Shown here piece after piece: positions 1 to 6,206 of a stretch of 7,811 bases of DNA. This DNA comes from Victivallaceae bacterium. GTDB taxonomy: Bacteria > Verrucomicrobiota > Lentisphaeria > Victivallales > Victivallaceae. Positions within the stretch are counted from its first letter, which is position 1, and every line of letters starts with the position of its first letter. The notes under the pieces are model-generated. The model saw only the letters and a program-made list of their open reading frames with translations, was not told where the DNA came from and searched no databases. The stretch is from positions 1-7,811 of the forward strand of contig JAQVVK010000103.1 of assembly GCA_028698975.1 (NCBI GenBank), given 5' to 3'. A program made the position numbers and the translations under genes.

Positions 1-567
<567 letters not shown>

Positions 568-570
568 ACC

Positions 571-1182
571 ATGCCCAAGATAAAGTTCACAAAGACCGAG
601 CAAAAAAAGCAGCAGGATTCGCTCAAGCAATTTCTGCGGTTTCTGCCCACTTTGCAGCTCAAAAAACAGCAGCTTCAAGTCGAGGTGCGCAAAAGCGCGG
701 CTCTGCTCGAAGCCAATCGGCGCAAGCAGTCGGAGCTGGTCGAGCGTTTGACCGGGCTTTTGGAGCTGCTGGCCGCGCCGGGCGGAGTGGATCAACCCGA
801 GGCTCTGGTCAAGGTGCGTCTGGTCAAGACCTCCGAATCCAACTTCGCCGGTATCGCCATACCGGTGTTTGAGGCGGTGGAGTTTGAACCTGTCGACTAT
901 GACCGTTTTGAAACCGACTGGTATATCGACGACGCGGTGGCCGCGCTCAAAGACGCGGTTTCGCTTCGCGAGGCGCACAAGATATTGGAGAAGCAGTACG
1001 ATCTGCTCTCCGGCGAGCTGCGCACCACCAGTCAGCGGGTCAACCTCTTTGAAAAGGTCAAGATACCCGAGTGCCGCGACAATATACGCCGCATTGCGAT
1101 CATGTTGGGCGATCAGGAGACCAGTTCGGTCGCCCGTTGCAAGATTGCCAAACGCAAAACCACCGAGGCCGCTTCCGCCTGA
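571..1182 (+). CDS. atpD: V/A-type ATPase subunit D (central rotor stalk)
   Basis: Subunit D is the long coiled-coil shaft that turns inside the A3B3 head and passes torque to the membrane rotor. The 203-residue length fits the family (about 200-215). The N-terminal helix has the typical TLQLKKQQLQVEV pattern, and the C-terminal helix carries RVNLFEKVKIPECRDNIRR followed by LGDQETSSVARCKI, which strongly resembles the chlamydial subunit D. The middle (about residues 70-120) is less helical, as expected for the globular tip. It starts 3 bases after the atpB stop with no strong Shine-Dalgarno sequence, so translation probably depends on coupling to atpB. Its TGA overlaps the next start as TGATG (1180-1184). 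The subunit I and K genes that follow D in Chlamydia are absent here. Confidence 0.94.
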   Translation: MPKIKFTKTEQKKQQDSLKQFLRFLPTLQLKKQQLQVEVRKSAALLEANRRKQSELVERLTGLLELLAAPGGVDQPEALVKVRLVKTSESNFAGIAIPVFEAVEFEPVDYDRFETDWYIDDAVAALKDAVSLREAHKILEKQYDLLSGELRTTSQRVNLFEKVKIPECRDNIRRIAIMLGDQETSSVARCKIAKRKTTEAASA

Positions 1183-2414
1183 TGAGCAAGCTGGATCTTC
1201 CGCAGAAAAGCTGGATCTGCTACGACATGGCGAACGCCGCGTTCGCGCTGATCGTGCGTACGGTGTGCGCTCCGCTCTACTTCAAATCATGTGCCGACGG
1301 GGTGATGAACCCGGCCGACGCGACCGGTTACTGGGGGCTTTTGAGTTCGCTGGCCGGCATCGTCGCGGGAGTGCTTTCGCCGTGGCTGGGGGCGGCGGCC
1401 GACGCCGGAAACTGCCGCAAAAAATATTTTGCGGGATTCCTGATCGCCGGGCTGGTTGCCACGGCCGGGCTGGCCGGCACCGGCAGCGTCTATTGGGTGA
1501 TGGGGCTGTATTTTGTCGCTCTGTGCGCCTACATGGGAGCAAATTCGCTGTATGACTCGATGATCGTCGATGTGGCGGCTCCCCGCGAATTCGACCGCCT
1601 CTCCTCGCTCGCTTACGGCTGGGGATATGTGGGCGGATTGACGCCGTTTGTATTGTTTGCGCTGCCGGCGGTTTTTCTTCTCGGCAACCAAGGAAACAAT
1701 GTCTCGTTTATCGCCGCCGCAATCTGGTGGGGCGGGCTGTCGCTGCCGCTTTTCTTCAATGTGCACAGCTCCGTCGCCGCGACAAACTCCGGCGGCGGCC
1801 CCATGGCCGGGCTGAAACGGCTGGCCGCCACCGCCCGCGAGATTGGCCGCTATCGCAACGCGGTGGTATTTCTTGTCGCATATTTTCTTTTCATTGACGG
1901 AGTCGGCACGATCCTGCTGATGGCTACCCCGATCAGCGTTGACATCGGGATTCCGGAGTGGATGCTTCTCGTGACCGTGTTCGGGCTGCAAATATTGGGT
2001 TTCCCGTTTACCTTGCTGTACGGCAGACTTGCCCGGAAATTCGACGCCCGCAAACTGGTGTACGCCGCCATCGGGGTTTACATGGTGATCGCGGCATTGG
2101 TTGGAATACTGCCGTTTATCGACTCAAGTTCGATCCGCATAACGGTGTTTCTCGTGGCGGCGGGGCTAATCGGCACGTCGCAGGGGGGCATACAGGCATT
2201 GAGCCGTTCGCTCTTCGGCCGGCTGATACCGCCGGGAATGGCGTCGGAATTTTTCGGGTTCTACAATATCTTCGGCAAGTTCACCACCGTACTGGGGCCG
2301 GTGCTGATCTGGCTGGCGGTCGAGTCGTGCGGCCACTCGGAATACGGGATCGCGCTATTGATCGTGCCTTTTGCCGCCGGAGCATGGCTGCTTTCAAGGG
2401 TGAAATTCGAATGA
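1182..2414 (+). CDS. UMF1/Atg22-like major facilitator superfamily transporter
   Basis: A 410-residue inner-membrane protein with about 12 hydrophobic segments. The start at 1182 is chosen because it overlaps the atpD stop (TGATG) and gives a normal MFS N-terminus; the frame stays open further upstream, but that would add 37 atypical residues inside atpD. Family signs are W-x-x-Y-D-x-A-N-x-A-F at residues 11-21, an MFS motif-A-like loop GAAADAGNCRKK at 70-81 between segments 2 and 3, and YDSMIVDVA (124 on) followed by GWGYVGG (146-152), the pattern of the UMF1 family related to yeast vacuolar effluxer Atg22. Yeast Atg22 exports amino acids; substrates of bacterial members are largely unknown, so none is assigned. 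It is coupled on both sides, to atpD and to the ABC permease (ATGA at 2411-2414), and is therefore probably co-expressed with the ATPase genes. An ion-gradient-driven carrier would suit that setting, but this is inference. Confidence 0.85.
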   Translation: MSKLDLPQKSWICYDMANAAFALIVRTVCAPLYFKSCADGVMNPADATGYWGLLSSLAGIVAGVLSPWLGAAADAGNCRKKYFAGFLIAGLVATAGLAGTGSVYWVMGLYFVALCAYMGANSLYDSMIVDVAAPREFDRLSSLAYGWGYVGGLTPFVLFALPAVFLLGNQGNNVSFIAAAIWWGGLSLPLFFNVHSSVAATNSGGGPMAGLKRLAATAREIGRYRNAVVFLVAYFLFIDGVGTILLMATPISVDIGIPEWMLLVTVFGLQILGFPFTLLYGRLARKFDARKLVYAAIGVYMVIAALVGILPFIDSSSIRITVFLVAAGLIGTSQGGIQALSRSLFGRLIPPGMASEFFGFYNIFGKFTTVLGPVLIWLAVESCGHSEYGIALLIVPFAAGAWLLSRVKFE

Positions 2415-3433
2415 CCGCCTATCTGATAAAACGCGTGTGCCTCGCCGCCCTGACGCTGCTGGCGATCCTGCTGGCCAGTTATGTTTTGCTGCGCCTCGCG
2501 CCCGGCGACCCGAGCCGGAGCACGATCTTCGGGGAAGACGCCTCCGCCGTGGCGGTCGATGCGGAAAAAGGCGGCCTGAATCGCGGAAACGCCGCCCTGC
2601 GGCAAAAACTCAACCTCGACAAACCGATACTTTACGGATTTGTACTTTGGCTCGGAGACGTCTTACTGCGCGGCGACTTCGGGGAATCCGCCTCGGTCGA
2701 TCCCGGCAGGCCGGTCGCCGCGATCATCATGGAGCGGCTGCCGGTCACGGTAACGCTCAATATCTGGGCCGTGATCGTGACCTATCTTGCGGCAATACCG
2801 CTTGGCGTTTACGGAGCGGTCAAGGCGGGGGGCTGGTTTGACCGTGGAAGTGAATTGGGGTTGTTCATACTCTATTCGCTTCCGGTGATGTGGGTGGGGC
2901 TTTTGCTGCAGGCGACGCTGTGCGAAGGCGGCTACTGGCAGTTGTTTCCGCTGAAAGGATTGGTGAGCGACGACGGCGTAACCATGTCGTTTTGGCAGTT
3001 GCAGATGCAAACGGTACGCCACTACTTTTTGCCGGTGCTTTGCCTCGCATACGGCGGATGGGCCGGGTTGTCGCGTTATACCCGGGGCGGCATGATCCAG
3101 GCTCTGGATTCCGAGTGTGTGCGCACCGCCCGCGCCAAGGGGTGCTCCGAAACCCGGGTAGTCTGGGTGCACGCGTTTCGCAACGCGCTGGTGACGCTGG
3201 TGACGCTTTTCGGCGGGCTGCTGCCGGCCTTGGTGGCTGGGAGCGTGCTGGTCGAATACATCTTCAATATTCCGGGTATGGGTTCGCTGGCGTTGCTGGC
3301 GATGTCGAGCCGCGATTACCCGTTGCAGATGGCGTTGTTCGCCTTTGCCGGGGCGTTGACGCTGGGGGGAATACTGCTGGCCGATCTGCTCTACATGGCG
3401 GTTGACCCGAGAATACGGTTGGACAATCGTTGA
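2411..3433 (+). CDS. ABC transporter permease, OppB/DppB family
   Basis: A 340-residue membrane permease of the binding-protein-dependent type (peptide/nickel/opine class). Signs are an N-terminal transmembrane helix after a K/R pair, LRLAPGDP at residues 27-34 (the PGDP/PGSP motif of OppB/DppB), a periplasmic segment ending in LRGDFGES, and the cytoplasmic EAA loop around residues 238-260 (RTARAKGC, then RNAL) that docks on the ATPase subunit. The C-terminus has EYIFNIPGMG and ends in AVDPRIR, as in OppB. The ATG at 2411 overlaps the transporter stop (ATGA) and has AAGGG 10 bases upstream; the frame is open further upstream but only as a shadow of the preceding gene. Transporters of this class need a second permease (OppC/DppC), one or two ATPases and a solute-binding protein. 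None lies downstream, and upstream genes are unrelated, so partners must be elsewhere. Substrate unknown; peptides are the commonest in this class. Confidence 0.9.
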   Translation: MTAYLIKRVCLAALTLLAILLASYVLLRLAPGDPSRSTIFGEDASAVAVDAEKGGLNRGNAALRQKLNLDKPILYGFVLWLGDVLLRGDFGESASVDPGRPVAAIIMERLPVTVTLNIWAVIVTYLAAIPLGVYGAVKAGGWFDRGSELGLFILYSLPVMWVGLLLQATLCEGGYWQLFPLKGLVSDDGVTMSFWQLQMQTVRHYFLPVLCLAYGGWAGLSRYTRGGMIQALDSECVRTARAKGCSETRVVWVHAFRNALVTLVTLFGGLLPALVAGSVLVEYIFNIPGMGSLALLAMSSRDYPLQMALFAFAGALTLGGILLADLLYMAVDPRIRLDNR

Positions 3434-3439
3434 AACAAC

Positions 3440-3468
3440 TTGAAAAAACACAGTCAAAGCGTTATCTT
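3440..3468 (+). promoter_or_regulatory. Putative sigma-70-type promoter for the fmdB-rsmA-ppk2-rnr unit
   Basis: TTGAAA (3440-3445, 5 of 6 matches to TTGACA) and TATCTT (3463-3468, 4 of 6 matches to TATAAT) are separated by exactly 17 bases. They lie in the only real intergenic gap, 3434-3512, which is visibly more AT-rich than the genes around it. Transcription would begin near 3475 and leave a short 5' UTR. The rest of the gap holds the palindrome CTTTAAAG (3486-3493) and purine-rich AAAGGAAG and GCGAGG tracts ahead of the ATG at 3513. No GC-rich hairpin with a T tract is present, so read-through from the upstream unit is possible. The promoter is inferred from sequence only. Confidence 0.45.
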
Positions 3469-3512
3469 ATCCCTTAGGCGACACTCTTTAAAGGAAGCGA
3501 GGTCGATTCAAA

Positions 3513-3761
3513 ATGCCGATTTACCGTTATAAATGTAAAAATTGCGGCACCGCGTCGGAAATCCTGGTGCCGAATTTTGATGCAACTCCCGTCTGCCCCC
3601 AATGCGGAGCGGCGGCTTTGGAAAAATTGCCGAGTCTTATCGGCGGCGTGCTCAACAGCGGCCCCGCCTCGTGTTCGGCGCGGCACGACTGCCCCTCCGC
3701 CGGAGGAGTCGGCTGCGGTTGCGGTTGCGGCTGCGGCGGTCATCACCACCATCGCTGGTGA
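3513..3761 (+). CDS. FmdB-family zinc-ribbon protein with Gly-Cys/His tail
   Basis: An 82-residue protein starting MPIYRYKC, the hallmark of the FmdB/CxxC_CxxC_SSSS regulatory-type zinc-ribbon family. Cys8-x-x-Cys11 and Cys28-x-x-Cys31 form the expected four-cysteine zinc site. Residues 36-50 form a hydrophobic linker, followed by two more cysteines (54 and 60). The C-terminus is unusual: alternating Gly-Cys at 67-74, then GG, four histidines (77-80), Arg and Trp. Members often end in Cys/Ser/Gly-rich tails, but this one has six cysteines and four histidines beyond the ribbon and could bind extra metal. The family name comes from a proposed regulator of formamidase genes in Methylophilus; the function of most members is unknown, and none is claimed here. 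It is the first gene of the second unit, with a purine-rich ribosome binding region (about 3491-3503), and rsmA begins 4 bases after its stop. Confidence 0.85.
   Translation: MPIYRYKCKNCGTASEILVPNFDATPVCPQCGAAALEKLPSLIGGVLNSGPASCSARHDCPSAGGVGCGCGCGCGGHHHHRW
3711..3734 (+). repeat. Four tandem GGYTGC hexamers in the zinc-ribbon gene
   Basis: Four consecutive in-frame copies read GGCTGC, GGTTGC, GGTTGC, GGCTGC and encode the (Gly-Cys)4 run at residues 67-74. The unit is two codons long, so gain or loss of copies would keep the frame and change only the tail length. The third-base differences between copies suggest that the repeat is not freshly expanded. Confidence 0.8.
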
Positions 3762-3765
3762 CCCG

Positions 3766-4599
3766 ATGAACAAAAAAGAACTGACGGCGGCATTGGAGTC
3801 GATCGGCATGCGCCCGGGGCGCGGTCTTGGCCAGAACTTCTTAATGGATAATAATTTGCTTGACAGCATAGTGCGCATGGCCTCCATTCAGCCGGGTGAA
3901 CTCATTTTGGAAGTCGGTCCCGGTTTCGGGGCTCTCACCCGCCGTCTGCTTGACGCCGGAGCCGAAGTTTATGCGATTGAATTCGATCACCGGCTGGCCG
4001 ATTACTTGCGCAAGCACATTGATTCCGACCAGTTTCATCTTGTCGAAGACTACGCCTGCCGGGTCGATTACAAGGCGTTATTGCCGGAGGAGCGGCCGTT
4101 CCGTTCGGTGGCAAATCTGCCGTATTCGATCAGTTCGGTTTTCATCGCCCGCATGCTGGGATTGGCCAACATGCCGCAATCGATGTTGTTTTTGCTCCAA
4201 AAAGAGATGGGCGAACGCCTTTCGGCGCGAGTCGGCACCCATAATTACGGCGCGCTCTCGGTGCGAACCCAGTTGGAATATGCCGTAAAAATCGAAAAAA
4301 ACGTGCCGCCCGAAGTTTTTCTGCCGCCGCCGGCGGTGGATTCCGCAGTGGTGTCGTTTCACCGAGCTCCGCAGACCGACGCGCCGGAAATCCGCCGGCT
4401 GCTGCCCGGAGTGGTCAAAACCGTATTCGCCCAGCGGCGCAAGCAGATGGGCAAGGTGCTCGGCAACAATTACGGCAAGGAACGCGCCGCCGCCGCCATG
4501 GAGAAATGCGGTCTGCCGCACGAAATACGACCGGAACGTCTTTCGGTTGAAGATTTTGTACGTTTGACTCAGGCTTTGTATGAGGTGCATGATGTGTGA
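3766..4599 (+). CDS. rsmA: 16S rRNA (adenine-N6,N6) dimethyltransferase RsmA (KsgA)
   Basis: RsmA adds two methyl groups from AdoMet to each of two adjacent adenines in the helix 45 loop of 16S rRNA (A1518 and A1519 in E. coli), a late step of 30S assembly. Its loss gives kasugamycin resistance in E. coli. The 277-residue product has the family normal length. Visible motifs are LGQNFL (21-26), AdoMet-binding motif I LEVGPGFGALT (48-58), the ribose-binding acidic residue E72 in YAIEFD, catalytic motif NLPY (117-120), and FAQRRKQ (221-227) in the small C-terminal domain. The ATG at 3766 is chosen because the N-terminus then fits the family; the open frame upstream only shadows the zinc-ribbon gene. 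The spacing to that gene is 4 bases, and only a weak GGTGA lies just before the start, so coupled translation is likely. The 3' end overlaps the next gene by 8 bases. Confidence 0.96.
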   Translation: MNKKELTAALESIGMRPGRGLGQNFLMDNNLLDSIVRMASIQPGELILEVGPGFGALTRRLLDAGAEVYAIEFDHRLADYLRKHIDSDQFHLVEDYACRVDYKALLPEERPFRSVANLPYSISSVFIARMLGLANMPQSMLFLLQKEMGERLSARVGTHNYGALSVRTQLEYAVKIEKNVPPEVFLPPPAVDSAVVSFHRAPQTDAPEIRRLLPGVVKTVFAQRRKQMGKVLGNNYGKERAAAAMEKCGLPHEIRPERLSVEDFVRLTQALYEVHDV

Positions 4600-5308
4600 T
4601 CAAAAAATTGACTGGTTATGGAACGAGTTTCAACAGGTCGGTACCGATTACAACTCCCCGGCCGAAGTCGCCGCCTATGACAACCGCATGCGCAACATGC
4701 GCGACATCGACGGAGAAATCCGCGAGATATGGCACACGCTCGACCTGCCCGGCACCGCTAAAGTGCTTGAAATCGGCACCGGCACCGGGGCGTTTGCCCG
4801 TTATGCGGCACATCATTGCGCCGAGGTGACGGCCTCCGACATTTCATCGACGATGCTCGAATACGCCGCCGGCAAGGCAAAAGAGGAGAATTTGAACAAT
4901 TTGAACTTTGTCAAAGCCGGATTTCTCAGTTTCCGGAGCCAGCCCGATTACTTCGACGCGGTGGTTTCCGGGCTTGCGCTGCATCATCTGCCCGACGCGT
5001 GGAAATGCGTGGCCTTGAAGAGAATACACCGGGCATTGAAGCCGGGCGGTCGCTTTTTCCTTTCCGACGTGGTATTCGACTGGGGCGAAGGAGATCCGCA
5101 AGTTTATTTTGAAAAAGTGGTCGATTCCGAGCAATCGGTGCGGCCCCACCTCGCCCGTCATATCGCATGTGAATACAGCACAACCAGTTGGATCATGCGC
5201 GAGATATTCAATCACTGCGGTTTCGTCATCGAAAAAGAGATCACCGAGAAAAATTTTCTGCGCCATTATTGCGTGCGTAAAACAGATCAGAGAGGAGGAA
5301 GGTCATGA
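4592..5308 (+). CDS. Class I AdoMet-dependent methyltransferase, target unknown
   Basis: A 238-residue cytosolic Rossmann-fold methyltransferase of the Methyltransf_11/25 type. Motif I is VLEIGTGTG (58-66), the acidic residue that binds the AdoMet ribose is D83 in ASDIS, the post-motif LALHHLPD follows FDAVVSG, and LKPGGRFFLSDVVFD is the usual motif after strand 4. An N-terminal helical extension of about 55 residues precedes the core (WNEFQQVGTDY, then YDNRMRNMRD), and similar extensions occur in uncharacterised small-molecule-type methyltransferases. Three in-frame ATGs (4580, 4589, 4592) are possible; 4592 is preferred because GAGGTG (4582-4587) sits at a workable distance only for it. The gene overlaps the rsmA end by 8 bases, and its TGA overlaps the ppk2 start as ATGA (5305-5308). 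The substrate cannot be predicted; being next to rsmA does not prove an RNA target. Confidence 0.85.
   Translation: MCDQKIDWLWNEFQQVGTDYNSPAEVAAYDNRMRNMRDIDGEIREIWHTLDLPGTAKVLEIGTGTGAFARYAAHHCAEVTASDISSTMLEYAAGKAKEENLNNLNFVKAGFLSFRSQPDYFDAVVSGLALHHLPDAWKCVALKRIHRALKPGGRFFLSDVVFDWGEGDPQVYFEKVVDSEQSVRPHLARHIACEYSTTSWIMREIFNHCGFVIEKEITEKNFLRHYCVRKTDQRGGRS
5293..5298 (+). promoter_or_regulatory. Perfect Shine-Dalgarno sequence for ppk2
   Basis: AGGAGG lies 6 bases before the ATG at 5305, inside the last codons of the methyltransferase gene. It is the strongest ribosome binding site in the window and settles the ppk2 start. It suggests that ppk2 can be translated well on its own despite the ATGA overlap. 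Confidence 0.8.
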
Positions 5309-6171
5309 ACCGTTTCTACAAAAAATTCCTCGTCCCCCCCGGCAAAAAACTTGAGCTTGGCACCCGCGACCCCGGTGACGATATGGGGTTCACCGACAAA
5401 AAGCAGATGCTCGAACTCCTGACGCAAAACAATCACCGTATCGCCCGGCTTCAAAGCGATCTGTATTCGGAAAACAAACAGTCGCTGCTGATCGTGCTTC
5501 AGGCCCTCGACGCAGGCGGCAAGGACGGCACCATCAACAACGTGTTTTATGCCATGAATCCGCAGGGGTGCCGGGTACAGTCGTTTAAGACGCCGACCGC
5601 GCTCGAAGCAGCACATGATTTCCTGTGGCGCGTTCACGCGGTGACGCCGCGCACCGGCGAGGTGGTAATCTTCAACCGCTCGTATTACGAGGCGGTGCTG
5701 GTGGAGCGCGTCCATAAGTTCGCTTCGCCGGACGAGCTTGACTACCGCTATCAGGCGATCAACGAATTCGAGTGTCTGCTCAACCGCCATCACACCCGCA
5801 TCGTCAAATTCTTTTTGCACATCGACAAGGACGAGCAGCTGCGCCGCTTTGTGCGGCGGCTCAAACGCCCGGAGAAGCATTGGAAAATCTCCTCGACCGA
5901 CTACAAGGAGCGACAGCTTTGGGATCAATACATGGAGTCGTTTGAGATCGCGCTCTCGCGTTGTTCGACCGAATACGCGCCGTGGTTTGTCATTCCCGGC
6001 AACAACAAGACCTTTCGCAATCTCGCAGTATCGCAGATAATTTTAGAAACCCTCGAATCAATGAACATCAAACTGCCGGAGCCGTCGGTCGATATGCAGG
6101 AGACCCGCCGTCTCGCCGCCGTCGAACTGGCCCGCCAGCGCAAAGAAATCAACCGCAAGCGTCACGAATGA
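5305..6171 (+). CDS. ppk2: PPK2-family polyphosphate:nucleotide phosphotransferase, class III-like
   Basis: PPK2 enzymes move phosphate between inorganic polyphosphate and nucleotides; class III members phosphorylate both NMPs and NDPs. The 288-residue product has a single PPK2 domain. The P-loop is DAGGKDGTI (69-77) with Lys73, the same form as in the characterised class III enzyme of Meiothermus ruber as I recall it. NPQGCRV (85-91) and FLWRVH (106-111) follow, then the Walker B-like FNRSYYE (123-129), the lid segment RPEKHWK (188-194), and TEYAPWFVIPGN near the C-terminal helices. The start with KKFLVPPGKKLEL also fits this group. The last 25 or so residues form a charged tail rich in Arg, Lys and Glu. 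The gene overlaps the methyltransferase by ATGA, and rnr follows after 31 bases. Class assignment rests on motif similarity rather than on a tree. No ppk1 is in the window, so the source of polyphosphate is not shown. Confidence 0.93.
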   Translation: MNRFYKKFLVPPGKKLELGTRDPGDDMGFTDKKQMLELLTQNNHRIARLQSDLYSENKQSLLIVLQALDAGGKDGTINNVFYAMNPQGCRVQSFKTPTALEAAHDFLWRVHAVTPRTGEVVIFNRSYYEAVLVERVHKFASPDELDYRYQAINEFECLLNRHHTRIVKFFLHIDKDEQLRRFVRRLKRPEKHWKISSTDYKERQLWDQYMESFEIALSRCSTEYAPWFVIPGNNKTFRNLAVSQIILETLESMNIKLPEPSVDMQETRRLAAVELARQRKEINRKRHE

Positions 6172-6206
6172 TCCCCATACGGGGACGGCAAGGAGCGCGA
6201 TTATGA
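6168..6206 (+). other. Possible 12-codon mini-ORF bridging ppk2 and rnr
   Basis: An ATG at 6168 overlaps the ppk2 stop as ATGA, and reads 12 codons (MIPIRGRQGARL) to a TGA at 6204-6206 that overlaps the rnr start, again as ATGA (6203-6206). Ribosomes finishing ppk2 could restart here and be delivered onto the rnr start. A five-base-pair hairpin, TCCCC-ATAC-GGGGA (6172-6185), lies within it. The ORF is short enough to be chance, and no strong Shine-Dalgarno sequence precedes its ATG. Treat it as a coupling hypothesis, not an established gene. Confidence 0.25.
6190..6195 (+). promoter_or_regulatory. Shine-Dalgarno sequence for rnr
   Basis: AAGGAG lies 7 bases before the ATG at 6203, an ideal spacing, and supports that start. 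The small hairpin at 6172-6185 ends 4 bases upstream and could limit or expose this site. It has no T tract and is not a terminator. Confidence 0.75.

Noticed and set aside
869..1555. 228-codon open frame on the plus strand across atpD and the MFS gene
   Set aside because: It is a +1-type shadow of two real genes, Arg/Ala-rich and without motifs. The junction of the two real genes explains the region fully.
1287..1991. 234-codon open frame on the minus strand
   Set aside because: It is antisense to the MFS transporter gene; the product is rich in Arg, Gln and Gly and resembles no family.
2663..3457. 264-codon open frame on the minus strand
   Set aside because: It is antisense to the ABC permease, rich in Gln, His and Arg, with no domain.
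3439..3457. Inverted pair TTGA/TCAA after the permease stop as a terminator stem
   Set aside because: It has only 4 pairs, a loop of about 10 bases and no T tract; it is too weak to terminate.
3711..3734. Hexamer repeat as a CRISPR or regulatory repeat
   Set aside because: The units are contiguous, in frame and coding for Gly-Cys, without spacers.
3741..3755. Four histidine codons near a stop, possible affinity-tag or vector contamination
   Set aside because: The run is part of a native zinc-ribbon gene with mixed CAT/CAC codons, followed by Arg-Trp and an ordinary chromosomal rsmA gene. No vector sequence is visible.
6172..6185. Hairpin TCCCC-ATAC-GGGGA as an intrinsic terminator
   Set aside because: The stem is only 5 base pairs and is followed by a ribosome binding site, not a T tract.
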